Shown here in pieces: positions 52,242-60,471 of a stretch of 64,000 bases of DNA. A program made the position numbers and the translations under genes. Position 1 is the stretch's first letter. Each line of letters starts with the position of its first letter. The notes beneath the pieces were generated by a model. The model was not told the DNA's origin. It did not search any database and worked only from the letters and a program-made list of their open reading frames with translations. This DNA is from Mesorhizobium sp. Its GTDB lineage: Bacteria > Pseudomonadota > Alphaproteobacteria > Rhizobiales > Rhizobiaceae. Where the stretch lies: assembly GCA_004020365.1 (NCBI GenBank), contig SAQR01000029.1:241-64240 (forward strand). Reading direction: 5' to 3'.

Positions 52242-52267
52242 ACCCCGAAATAAGGAGCGAAAAGCTC

Positions 52268-53425
52268 ATGAACAGAATATCCCGAAATCCGCCGATGGCC
52301 GAAGCAGGACCGGATGTTGGCCATCTCGCGAATAACGCTGCAAAACGCCAGACCGTGTTGGTCCTCCAGGGCGGTGGTGCGCTCGGAGCCTATCAGGCCG
52401 GTGTCTATCAGGCGCTCGTCGAAGGCGGGATTGAACCGGATTGGGTCATCGGCACCTCGATTGGTGCCATCAATGCGGCATTGATTGCCGGAAACGAGCC
52501 GCAAGACCGCCTGCCGAGGCTGCGCGAGTTCTGGGACGGCGTCAGCCGAAGCAGCCTGTTCGATGAGTTTTTCCGGATGATGGTTCCAACCAACATCTTT
52601 GCCAACATGGGCACGGTGATGCGCGGCATACCGGGGTTCTTCGAACCGAACCCAAGCGCCATGTTCGGGGTGAATCGCGAAGTTGGTGTGGAGAATGCAT
52701 CCTATTACACCACCGATCCGCTCAAAAGGACTCTGAGCAACTTGATCGACTTCGATTATCTCAATCGGCGCCACACGCGGCTGACGGTCGGCGCAGTGAA
52801 CGTCAACACCAGCGAACTCAAATATTTCGACAGCCGCGAGATGACGCTGTCGCCGGCGCACGTCATGGCATCGGGCGCCTTGCCCCCGGCGTTTCCGGCG
52901 GTTTGCATCGACGGCGAGCCCTATTGGGACGGCGGCATCTATTCCAACACGCCCATTGAAGTCGTGCTCGATGCCCGGCCGCGGCGCGATGCGCTGATCT
53001 TTGCCGTCAACGTGTGGCAGCCCCGCGCCACCGAGCCGAAATCGATCTGGCAGGTGATGGGGCGGCAAAAGGACCTTCAATACGCCAGCCGAGGCCGGAG
53101 CCACGTGGCCCGGCAGGAGCAACTGCATCGTCTTCGGCACGTCGTTCGCGAAATGGGAAAGCTGGTCCCCGAGGAGCGGCGCGAGGATCCGATGTTCAAG
53201 GAACTCGCGTCCTACGGCTGCCCTTCGGTCATGCACCTGGTTCGGCTGCTTTCACCGCGCCTCGACGGCGAGGACCACACCAAGGACATCGACTTCACCC
53301 GGGCAGGCATCCGCACGCGCTGGCTGGCAGGACACGAGCATGGAATGCGCGTTCTCTCGGAGAAGCCGTGGGAATGCGACGTCGACATGCTGCAAGGCAT
53401 CGTCATCCACGAATCGCAAGAGTGA
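52268..53425 (+). CDS. Patatin-like phospholipase with DUF3734 domain
   Basis: A 385-residue hydrolase. The motif LQGGGALGAYQAGVYQAL at about 36-53 gives the oxyanion hole, GTSIG at about 65 the nucleophile Ser, and DGGIYSNTP the catalytic Asp; all are intact, unlike the 45950 protein. The C-terminal ~110 residues form the DUF3734 extension typical of proteobacterial homologues. It may act on phospholipids or a polyhydroxybutyrate granule surface; the latter is inferred from its 3-hydroxybutyrate dehydrogenase neighbour. Confidence 0.88.
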   Translation: MNRISRNPPMAEAGPDVGHLANNAAKRQTVLVLQGGGALGAYQAGVYQALVEGGIEPDWVIGTSIGAINAALIAGNEPQDRLPRLREFWDGVSRSSLFDEFFRMMVPTNIFANMGTVMRGIPGFFEPNPSAMFGVNREVGVENASYYTTDPLKRTLSNLIDFDYLNRRHTRLTVGAVNVNTSELKYFDSREMTLSPAHVMASGALPPAFPAVCIDGEPYWDGGIYSNTPIEVVLDARPRRDALIFAVNVWQPRATEPKSIWQVMGRQKDLQYASRGRSHVARQEQLHRLRHVVREMGKLVPEERREDPMFKELASYGCPSVMHLVRLLSPRLDGEDHTKDIDFTRAGIRTRWLAGHEHGMRVLSEKPWECDVDMLQGIVIHESQE

Positions 53426-53469
53426 TTTTTCGAGCGCGGCGAGGCCGAGGAACGACAGGGAGAGCACCG

Positions 53470-54864
53470 ATGCAAATCATCACTTCGGGGATACGGCTGG
53501 TTCCGGAAGCAGTGCTCGCCAACGACGCCGCGCTGTTCCGCACGATACCGGAGACACCATCCCATGCGGATAGATCGCTGCATCGCGTGGTCATCGTCGG
53601 TGGCGGTGCGGGTGGACTGGAACTGGCGACCCGCCTCGGCCGCAAGTTCGGCAAGCGGCGGCTTTCCGTCACGCTCGTCGACCGCAATCGCACCCATATC
53701 TGGAAGCCGCTTCTGCACGAAGTGGCCTCCGGCGCGTTGAACATGTCGAACGATGCTGTGGAATACATCGCCCATGCCAGTCGCCACCACTATCGATACC
53801 GTATCGGCGAGGTCGTCGGCATCGACCGCACCAAGCGTCAGGTCTTTGTCGCCCCAAGCTTCGATAAGGATGGCAGGCAGATCATACCGCCACGTGTGCT
53901 GGGCTACGACACACTGGTGCTGGCCGTCGGCAGTGTCAGCAACGATTTCGGCACGCCAGGGGCGGCCCGTCACGCAATCGCGCTCGACACGGCCGATCAG
54001 GCCGCCCGGTTCAACAACCGCATGATAGACGCCTGCCTGCGCGCAAATGCGCAATACGAGCAGCTGTCGCCAGGCCAGCTCCATTGCGTCATCGTTGGGG
54101 CGGGAGCCACCGGCGTCGAGCTGGCTGCCGAGCTGCATAAGTCGATGCGGGAAATTGCGTCGCACAACCTCGACAACATCGATTTCGAAAGACTGATCCG
54201 CATCACCATCGTCGAGGCGGGGCCGCGCATCTTGCCGGCTTTGCCGGAACACCTCGCGCGCGCTTCAGCACGCTTGCTTGTCGATTTGGGCGTACAGATA
54301 CGGTGTGGGACCAAGGTCACCGAAGTGACGGGGGACGGCGTCAGGCTTGGCGAGAAGCTGTTTGTGCCGGCCGAACTTGTCGTCTGGTCCGCCGGGGTCA
54401 AGGCGCCGGATTTCCTGAAAAAACTTGATGGCCTCGAGACTGATCACATCAACCGCCTGCTCGTGAATGCGACATTGCAAGCCAGAGGGGACGAGAACGT
54501 CTTTGCGATCGGCGACTGCGCGAGCTGCGTCTTGCCCGGCGAGGACAATCCCTTGCCACCGCGCGCCCAGACAGCCCATCAACAGGCTGATCACCTGGTC
54601 AAGGTGGTCGCCGCGCGTCTCGAGGGACGGGCCGCACCAACATTCCGTTACCGTGACTACGGATCCCTTGTTTCGCTTGCCGACTACGGCTCGTTCGGCA
54701 ACCTGATTGGCGGACTTAGGATTGAAGGCCCGCTCGCCCGGCTGATGTATCGCTCGCTCTACAAGCTGCATCGCAAGGCCGTGCACGGGACCTGGAAGAC
54801 CGCGCTGGACACGATCGCCGGGATCCTGGCGCGCCGCACCAAACCCCGAATCAAACTACATTGA
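53470..54864 (+). CDS. NDH-2-like NAD(P)/FAD-dependent oxidoreductase (island)
   Basis: A 464-residue flavoprotein of the type II NADH dehydrogenase group. FAD motif VVIVGGGAGGLELATRLGRK at about 41-60, NAD motif VIVGAGATGVELAAELH at about 200, and FAIGDCAS near the C-terminus. A C-terminal LMYRSLYKLHRKAVHG resembles the membrane-binding tail of NDH-2. It could pass electrons from NADH to quinone without proton pumping. Start ATG 53470; the frame is open upstream but that part overlaps the patatin gene. Confidence 0.85.
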   Translation: MQIITSGIRLVPEAVLANDAALFRTIPETPSHADRSLHRVVIVGGGAGGLELATRLGRKFGKRRLSVTLVDRNRTHIWKPLLHEVASGALNMSNDAVEYIAHASRHHYRYRIGEVVGIDRTKRQVFVAPSFDKDGRQIIPPRVLGYDTLVLAVGSVSNDFGTPGAARHAIALDTADQAARFNNRMIDACLRANAQYEQLSPGQLHCVIVGAGATGVELAAELHKSMREIASHNLDNIDFERLIRITIVEAGPRILPALPEHLARASARLLVDLGVQIRCGTKVTEVTGDGVRLGEKLFVPAELVVWSAGVKAPDFLKKLDGLETDHINRLLVNATLQARGDENVFAIGDCASCVLPGEDNPLPPRAQTAHQQADHLVKVVAARLEGRAAPTFRYRDYGSLVSLADYGSFGNLIGGLRIEGPLARLMYRSLYKLHRKAVHGTWKTALDTIAGILARRTKPRIKLH

Positions 54865-54883
54865 AGCCCCGGAGGGCAAGACG

Positions 54884-56230
54884 GTGGAAAAATATGATGT
54901 GGTGATCCTCGGCGGCGGCAATGCCGGGATGGGTGTTACAGTGGCTACGCGCGCCGCCGGCCTGTCAGTGGCCATGATAGAGGCGCGCGACCTCGGCGGC
55001 ACTTGCCCCAATCGTGGCTGCACGCCGAAGAAGGTGCTCGTCGCGGCGGCCCACGCGCTCCATGAGATCGAACAGGCCGATCGGCACGGAATCACGGTTG
55101 ATACGCCGAGGCTCGACTGGCGAGCCCTGATCGACCGTGAAAAGCGTATGATCAGGGACATTCCCTCGCGCCTGTCCGGACTGATGGCCGAGCGCGGCGT
55201 CGATGTCATCGTCGGCGAGGCCGCGTTCATCGGCAGCAATACCATCAGCGTCGACGGTCGCGAGCTTGAAGCCAGGAACATCGTCATCGCAACCGGTTCG
55301 AAGCCGCGTTCACTGCCAATTCCAGGCGCCGAGCACCTGACCATTTCGGACGATGTCCTGAACGACGCGGTGCTGCCCCGCGCGGTGGTGTTCCTCGGCG
55401 GCGGCGTCATTGCCTTCGAACTGGGCCACGTTTATGCGCGCGCCGGCGTCGACGTGATGATCCTCGAAGCCCTGCCACATCTGCTCGGAGGTTTCGACGC
55501 CGATGCCGTTGCCCGGATCCGTGGCGCGAGCGAACGCATAGGGGTTCGTATCCGCACACTGGCCTGGGTCAAGAGGATCGATAAGGTCGACGGACGGTTG
55601 CGCGTCACCTTTGTGGCGGATGGCGTCGAGTGCGCCGTGGATGCGGACAGGGTTGTGAATTGCGCCGGGCGTGTCGCCAACGTCGAGGGGCTCGATCTCG
55701 GCGCCGGCGTCATCGCGCATCGCGAGGGCCGCATCGAAATCGATGATCATCTGCGCTCGCGTTCCAATCCTGACGTCTACGTCTGCGGCGATGCGGTGTG
55801 GAATTCTCCGCAGCTTTCGCCTGTAGCGACCTATGAGGGCGGCATCGTTGGCCGAAACATCGTCGATGGGCCGAGACACCGGCCGGACTACGGCCAGATA
55901 CCGGCGTGTCTCTACACGGTTCCCGCCCTGGCCAGCATCGGGCTGACCGAGGCCAAAGCGAAAGAGCAAGGCCTTGGCGTCAGGGTCCATGTGAACGACA
56001 TGCAGGGCTGGCTATCCGCGAGGACCTATGCCGAGACCGTCGCGTGGTCGAAGGTCATTGTCGAGGAGACCGCGGACAGGATCGTCGGCGCCCACATGGT
56101 GGGCCATGCCGGCGAAGAGCTGATCCATCTTTTCGCGCTCGCCATGAAACACGGCATCACGGCATCGCAGCTATCGGACATGGTCTACGGCTTCCCTACT
56201 TTCGCCTCGGATGTCAGGAACATGATGTAA
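54884..56230 (+). CDS. Dihydrolipoyl-dehydrogenase-like flavoprotein (island)
   Basis: A 448-residue class I pyridine-nucleotide disulfide oxidoreductase. FAD motif VVILGGGNAGMGVTVA, redox-active CPNRGC at about residues 43-48, NAD motif VVFLGGGVIAFELGHVYA, and VYVCGDAV. At the C-terminus the usual HxxPTxxE of lipoamide dehydrogenase/glutathione reductase reads YGFPTFAS, so the catalytic His-Glu pair is missing and the physiological oxidant may differ. GTG start, 19 bp after the NDH-2-like gene. Confidence 0.85.
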   Translation: MEKYDVVILGGGNAGMGVTVATRAAGLSVAMIEARDLGGTCPNRGCTPKKVLVAAAHALHEIEQADRHGITVDTPRLDWRALIDREKRMIRDIPSRLSGLMAERGVDVIVGEAAFIGSNTISVDGRELEARNIVIATGSKPRSLPIPGAEHLTISDDVLNDAVLPRAVVFLGGGVIAFELGHVYARAGVDVMILEALPHLLGGFDADAVARIRGASERIGVRIRTLAWVKRIDKVDGRLRVTFVADGVECAVDADRVVNCAGRVANVEGLDLGAGVIAHREGRIEIDDHLRSRSNPDVYVCGDAVWNSPQLSPVATYEGGIVGRNIVDGPRHRPDYGQIPACLYTVPALASIGLTEAKAKEQGLGVRVHVNDMQGWLSARTYAETVAWSKVIVEETADRIVGAHMVGHAGEELIHLFALAMKHGITASQLSDMVYGFPTFASDVRNMM

Positions 56231-56371
56231 CGAATTGAGCGGAGGCAGCGAACAGAATATGAACCTCGCTTGTGCTCGATGCACGCAGGACATCGAATCC
56301 ATGCAAGAAAAGCATGGCCGTGGCCGGGAGGTTTCGATGATAGGCTGCATGCAAGCTATGAAAGTGCAGAA

Positions 56372-57076
56372 ATGGCCGCCGACGACCAGACAATGACACT
56401 TGAACAGTCCGTGCAGGCTGCCGTCGAACTCGATGCGCCGCTGAATGAGCGGCTGGAGGTGGTCGCAAGGGCTGTTCGCCGCCTTAACGGCGATTTTGCC
56501 GATGCGGTCGACCGCCTGGTGTCACGCTTGCAGGAGCAGGGGGCGGGGGCGATGGCGCCGGCGCCTGGCGATCTCATGCCAGCCTTCCTCCTGCCTGACG
56601 ACAGCGGCAAACTGATCGGATTGGCGGACCTACTGAAGCAGGGGCCGGCAGTAATAATCTTCCAGCGGGGTCACTGGTGCCCTTATTGCCGCTTGAATGC
56701 GATCGGGATCGTAGAGGTCCAGGAGGAGATTGCCGCATTGGGTGGCCAAGTGGCGGTGATCATGCCCGAACGACGCAAATTTGCGAAGGCGATGAAGACT
56801 ACGGTAGGTGCCCAGTTTCCATTCCTGACCGACATGGACAATGGCTATGCGCTCTCACTCAACCTCGCTATCTGGGTCGGGGCTGAAATGGAACGGCTGA
56901 TGGGAGTTGGATATGATCTCCCTAGCTATCAGGGCAACAGCAGCTGGTTCCTGCCGATCCCGGCGACTTTCATCGTCGGCACGGACGGGCGGATTACAGA
57001 GCGCTTCGTCGATCCCGACTACCGCCGGCGAATGGACATCGACGACCTGATTGCGGCGCTCAAGCGGGCTCGCTGA
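56372..57076 (+). CDS. Peroxiredoxin-like protein (AhpC/TSA, CPYC motif)
   Basis: About 234 residues. A helical N-terminal extension (1-60) precedes a thioredoxin-fold domain with HWCPYCRLN at about residue 108, giving a CxxC active site instead of the single peroxidatic Cys. The C-terminal half has FIVGTDGRITERFVDPDYR. The start is uncertain: ATG 56372 and ATG 56393 are in frame, and the open frame reaches 56270. Its stop overlaps the convergent LysR gene by 17 bp. It probably reduces peroxides with electrons from the preceding flavoprotein; that is inferred from order. Confidence 0.8.
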   Translation: MAADDQTMTLEQSVQAAVELDAPLNERLEVVARAVRRLNGDFADAVDRLVSRLQEQGAGAMAPAPGDLMPAFLLPDDSGKLIGLADLLKQGPAVIIFQRGHWCPYCRLNAIGIVEVQEEIAALGGQVAVIMPERRKFAKAMKTTVGAQFPFLTDMDNGYALSLNLAIWVGAEMERLMGVGYDLPSYQGNSSWFLPIPATFIVGTDGRITERFVDPDYRRRMDIDDLIAALKRAR

Positions 57077-57965
57077 CGCCAAATGGCGACCAGTCGGTCG
57101 ATCGCAACAGGTTGAGCAGCGTCGTGGCGACCGGCGAACGATGCCGGCCAGCGACCGCGTAGACGGCGACCACGCGCGAAATGTCGACATCCCGCAGCTT
57201 GAGTCTGCGGACACTCGGCGACCGTGGCGCTGTCGTGGAAACGAAGCCCACACCGGCGTTGGCCTCCAGCAGCGCCAGCAGGTCGTGGTCAGTCTCGACT
57301 TCATGGGCTGCCTGAGGCGTGAACCCTTTCGCAGCGAGGCGACGCGACAGCTCCTCGCTTGTTTCCCAATCGATCCGGCTGAGCACCGGTTCTCCGGCAA
57401 GCTGAACGAGCGCAACGTCGGATTCGTTGCGACGGGCAAGCGGGTGATCGGAATTCACCACCAGCTCGATCTCCTCCTGGAAGAGTGGCCAAGTGTCGAG
57501 CCGATCCCAAGCCGCCCCAAGCGGGCCGGCCACCGCCAGCTCGACGTCACCATTCTTGAGCGCATCGACGACAGCGGTCGGCGAACCGCGACTGATCTTG
57601 AGATGCACACCGGGATAAGCCCGAAAAAGCTCCGCAAACGGCGAAACCAGCAGCGCTATGTTCACGCTGTTGGAAATGGTGACATTAAGCGGTGCCACCT
57701 CGCTGCTTTGCACTGCTTTGGCGAGAGACTTGGCGGACGTGGCGGCATCATAACATTGCTGCAGGAAAGGCAGCATGCGCCGGCCCAGTTCGGTCAGGTG
57801 GGAATGCTGGCGCTCGCGCCGAAGGAGTTCTCCACCTAGCTCGTCCTCAAGTGTCTTGATGGCGCGCGTCAACGCTGGTTGTGTAACGTTGCACTCTTCG
57901 GCTGCCCTGGTGAAGTTCAAGGTGCTGGACAGGGCCAGAAAATAGCGGACCTGCTGCATTTCCAT
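57060..57965 (-). CDS. LysR-type regulator (island, right)
   Basis: A 301-residue regulator. The helix-turn-helix reads VRYFLALSSTLNFTRAAEEC then NVTQPALTRAIKTLEDELGG. The effector domain spans 90-290. It is convergent with the peroxiredoxin gene, overlapping by 17 bp. It is related to the other island LysR gene at the N-terminus only. I chose ATG 57965; ATG 57959 is an alternative. Confidence 0.86.
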   Translation of the reverse strand: MEMQQVRYFLALSSTLNFTRAAEECNVTQPALTRAIKTLEDELGGELLRRERQHSHLTELGRRMLPFLQQCYDAATSAKSLAKAVQSSEVAPLNVTISNSVNIALLVSPFAELFRAYPGVHLKISRGSPTAVVDALKNGDVELAVAGPLGAAWDRLDTWPLFQEEIELVVNSDHPLARRNESDVALVQLAGEPVLSRIDWETSEELSRRLAAKGFTPQAAHEVETDHDLLALLEANAGVGFVSTTAPRSPSVRRLKLRDVDISRVVAVYAVAGRHRSPVATTLLNLLRSTDWSPFGVSEPA

Positions 57966-58379
57966 GAACCTTCGCCCCCTCAGCAAAATCCGATTCGTCA
58001 GCAATAGCTAATTTGCGCCTATGCTAACGCAACAAGGGGCCGAGGCAAAGGCAGGAGCACGTTTCCTCAGATGTTGGCCGATTTCGACTTACTGATTGAG
58101 ATCATTTAGATGTTCGTCACAATGTTAAAATTCATTGCAAGTTATTGATTTCATTGACACGGATCAGAGTTCAATCCTCTCTCGCAGCACATCGAAGCTC
58201 TGGTGCTGGGTTACGAACCACCCGCTAGAGCGCGAGCCTCTGGGCCCTTGGGAGATCCAACCTGCCTGAGACGTCTTGCTCGTGGCACGGCGCCGTCTCG
58301 CATCGTTTCTTCTGCGGTTGAGCTATTTTATCTAACTTGGTTCCTCGGCGGCGAGAGCGCTATAACGTTAGGCAGAAAG
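57966..58379. other. Island right-hand intergenic region
   Basis: A 414-bp region with lower GC than the surrounding genes (for example ATTGATTTCATTGACAC). It includes a possible tRNA 3'-end fragment at 58163-58192 (AGAGTTCAATCCTCTCTCGC then AGCACA). No intact gene is evident. Confidence 0.45.
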
Positions 58380-58499
58380 ATGATCACCTGTGGGCTTATA
58401 CACGCGCTACCGCCGGACCGCCGGGTCTTTGGCCGTGCCGAAGCCGCCAGCTTCGTGGGCGCTAGCGTCGGTTATTTCGCCAGCGGCGCGCAGACGTGA
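58380..58499 (+). pseudogene. Excisionase/AlpA-like ORF, truncated
   Basis: A 39-residue ORF from ATG 58380 after AGGCAG. LPPDRRVFGRAEAASFVGAS then VGYF resembles the first half of a small helix-turn-helix excisionase or AlpA-like protein. After VGYF it passes out of frame into the recombinase remnant and stops at 58499. A deletion has joined the two genes. The family call rests on a short match. Confidence 0.4.
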
Positions 58500-58966
58500 T
58501 CGGCATGGGCCGGCAGCACATTAAGAACGATATTCTCTCGATTCGGCAGCAAAAGACAGGCACGGCCGTTTCGATCCCGCTTCATCCATATCTCAAAGGC
58601 ACGCTCGATGTCCTGCCCCAAAACAACCTCACCTATCTCCTGACGCAATACGAAAAGCCGTTCCAGCCCGAGTCGTTCACCAACTGGTTCCGGGTCTGTG
58701 TCCGCGAGGCTGGACTGCGCGAGGATCTTGCAAGCGGGGACGTGGGGCTTTCACCGCACGGTCTGCGCAAGGCATGCAGCCGGCGCCTCGCCCAAGCGGG
58801 CTGCACACCGCACCAGATCAAGGCGATTACCGGACACAAAAAGCTTGATGAGATCGTTCGTTACACCGAGGCCGTCGATCAGATGCGCCTGGCGCATGAG
58901 GCGATGAATGCTATCGCCAAGCACGGAGCAGGAACAAAAACTGTCAAACCAAACAGTTTGGTTTGA
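58475..58966 (+). pseudogene. Tyrosine recombinase (integrase), C-terminal half only
   Basis: The recombinase frame is recognisable from 58475 (FRQRRADVIGMGRQH). It keeps the catalytic set: first Arg in QRRAD, Lys in QQKTGT, HxxR in SPHGLRKACSRRLAQ, second His in TGHKK and Tyr in IVRYTEAV. The N-terminal arm-binding and core-binding domains (about 200 residues) are missing. An isolated ORF could start at GTG 58496. It reads toward attR. The enzyme is not expected to integrate or excise the island alone. Confidence 0.8.
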
Positions 58967-58972
58967 CAGTTT
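58938..58972. repeat. 35-bp perfect inverted repeat near attR
   Basis: Seventeen-base arms AAACTGTCAAACCAAAC and the exact complement, with one central A. It overlaps the recombinase stop codon. It may be a terminator hairpin or a recombinase arm-type site (TGTCAAAC also occurs twice near the left end). Confidence 0.85.
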
Positions 58973-59010
58973 GAGCTGTAAGTTATTGAAAGCGCTTAAT
59001 AGCGAAACCG

Positions 59011-59028
59011 CTATTCCACGCTGAGCCG
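59011..59028 (-). other. attR: 18-bp direct repeat
   Basis: CTATTCCACGCTGAGCCG, identical to 44616-44633. It contains the natural last six codons of the response-regulator gene, so that gene remains intact after insertion. Confidence 0.9.
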
Positions 59029-59730
59029 ATACCCAATACCGCGCACGGTCTGCAGCCAGACCGGATTCGACGGATCGCGCTCGATCTTGCGGCGCAGCCT
59101 GTTGATCTGGACGTCGATGGTGCGCTCGCCGACTTCGGACTCGTCGCCGACAAGTTCATGACGCGGTATCGTTTCGCCGGCCCGAGCCGCGAAGATCGCC
59201 AGGATCTCCTGCTCGCGGTCGGTCAGCTTCAGAGCCTCGCCGCCGCGCTTGAGCTCCCGCCTGGCGATCTGGAACGTGTAAGGCCCGAAGACCAGCTGCT
59301 CGACCTTGGGCGTTGTGGCCGGACCGCCGCGGCGCAGGATGTTGTTGATGCGCAGGATCAATTCGCGGGGATCGAAAGGTTTTGGCAGATAGTCGTCGGC
59401 GCCGGCCTCGAGCCCGGTGATCCGGCTGTCGGTCTCGGAGAGCGCGGTAAGCATCAGGATCGGCACGTTCTTGGTTGCCCGCAGCGCCTTGGCGAGGTCG
59501 ACGCCGGTTTCGCCCGGCATCATGATATCGAGCACAAGCAGATCGAAATCGAGCCCGGCGAGCTTGCGCCGCGCTTCGCCGGAATTTCCGGCAACGGTGA
59601 CGCGAAAGCCGTTTTCGGTCAGATATTGTTTAAGAAGATTGCGGATACGGGTATCGTCATCAATCACCAGCAGATGCGGCGCGTCGTCGTCCGGTGCTGC
59701 CGGTTGATCAACCCTGTCAATGGTCTCCAT
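59011..59730 (-). CDS. OmpR-family response regulator
   Basis: A 239-residue regulator. The receiver domain (18-130) has the acidic pair in VIDDDTR, the phospho-Asp in LLVLDIMMPG and Lys in YLPKPFDP. The C-terminal winged helix (about 145-235) has RTIDVQINRLRRKIERDP. The pair MarR-OmpR (59717-60250 and this gene) resembles PetP-PetR of Rhodobacter. It should be partnered with the kinase at 43.1-44.6 kb, now separated by the island. The start is ATG 59730; it overlaps the MarR stop by 14 bp. Confidence 0.9.
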   Translation of the reverse strand: METIDRVDQPAAPDDDAPHLLVIDDDTRIRNLLKQYLTENGFRVTVAGNSGEARRKLAGLDFDLLVLDIMMPGETGVDLAKALRATKNVPILMLTALSETDSRITGLEAGADDYLPKPFDPRELILRINNILRRGGPATTPKVEQLVFGPYTFQIARRELKRGGEALKLTDREQEILAIFAARAGETIPRHELVGDESEVGERTIDVQINRLRRKIERDPSNPVWLQTVRGIGYRLSVE

Positions 59731-60250
59731 GGCTTTTCCCTGACGTTTTTGCGGGCACAATGTCGATCTGCGCCCTTAGTTCCGGATTGACCATCGCTTC
59801 CAGGAAGCGCTCGATCAAGGCGCGTTCGGTGGCTCCGGAATCTTCCAATGCAGCATGGATGCGGCGTGACTGTGGCCGCGCCAGCGCCAGCGCCAGGGCG
59901 CGGCCCTTGGCTGTCGGATAGAGCTCGCGCTGGCGGCGGTCGCGCGGACCCTGCAACTGGACGATGTGGTCGGTGTCGATCAGTTGCTTGAGCACGCGCG
60001 CCAGGCTCTGCTTGGTGATCTTCAGCACGTCGAGGAGTTCGGCGACCGTCAGGCCCGGCCTGCGATTGACGAAATGCAGAACCCGGTGATGGGCGCGGCC
60101 GAAGCCATAATCGGACAGGATCTGGTCCGGATCGGAGGTAAAATCGCGATAGGCGAAGAAGAACAGTTCGATGATGGCAAAGTCGATGCCGTCCTCGTCG
60201 GTGATCGCCGTCCTGATCGGTTTTCCGGCTGGGTGGCTGCGATCCGTCAT
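59717..60250 (-). CDS. MarR-family regulator (PetP-like)
   Basis: A 177-residue winged-helix regulator. The DNA-binding part includes RPGLTVAELLDVLKITKQSL then ARVLKQLIDTDHI and the wing GPRDRRQRELYPTAKGR. Start ATG 60250 has GGAGAA upstream. The frame overlaps the response regulator by 14 bp, so the two are translated together, as with petP-petR in Rhodobacter. A strong palindrome (60268-60302) lies 17 bp upstream and is the likely operator for autoregulation and possibly for control of ilvE. Confidence 0.88.
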   Translation of the reverse strand: MTDRSHPAGKPIRTAITDEDGIDFAIIELFFFAYRDFTSDPDQILSDYGFGRAHHRVLHFVNRRPGLTVAELLDVLKITKQSLARVLKQLIDTDHIVQLQGPRDRRQRELYPTAKGRALALALARPQSRRIHAALEDSGATERALIERFLEAMVNPELRAQIDIVPAKTSGKSHGDH

Positions 60251-60267
60251 CTTTTCTCCGTGCGAAA

Positions 60268-60302
60268 GGGAAATTATGTCAGTACTATTGACGTAATTTC
60301 CC
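60268..60302. promoter_or_regulatory. 35-bp MarR-type operator between marR and ilvE
   Basis: Arms GGGAAATTATGTCA and TGACGTAATTTCCC (13 of 14 positions complementary) around GTACTAT. It lies directly upstream of the MarR start and 197 bp before ilvE. Confidence 0.75.
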
Positions 60303-60471
60303 GGCAATGGTAATTTTTGACAAGCTTTTCGGCGGATTGCGAACGAAAAGGCAAGGGAAAGCCGTTTTTCCGGAACTTCCTGTGTTTGCCAGACCTTATA
60401 TATCCGCCTACGCTTCGAGATATCGGCCGCCCGGTGCGGCTGACAAGAAACGCGCAACGACACAATAATGT

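Larger units (their letters stand above)
44616..59028. mobile_element. 14.4-kb integrated island at the response-regulator 3' end
   Basis: The island is bounded by the 18-bp direct repeats at 44616-44633 and 59011-59028. Near the right end it has a truncated excisionase-like ORF and a truncated tyrosine recombinase that reads toward attR. It separates a two-component pair that would otherwise be adjacent. Cargo includes bufferin remnants, patatin-like proteins, redox enzymes and two LysR regulators. TGTCAAAC motifs near both ends are possible arm-type recombinase sites. Insertion length is 14,395 bp (distance between repeats). Autonomous transfer is unlikely because the recombinase has lost its N-terminal half. 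Confidence 0.85.
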
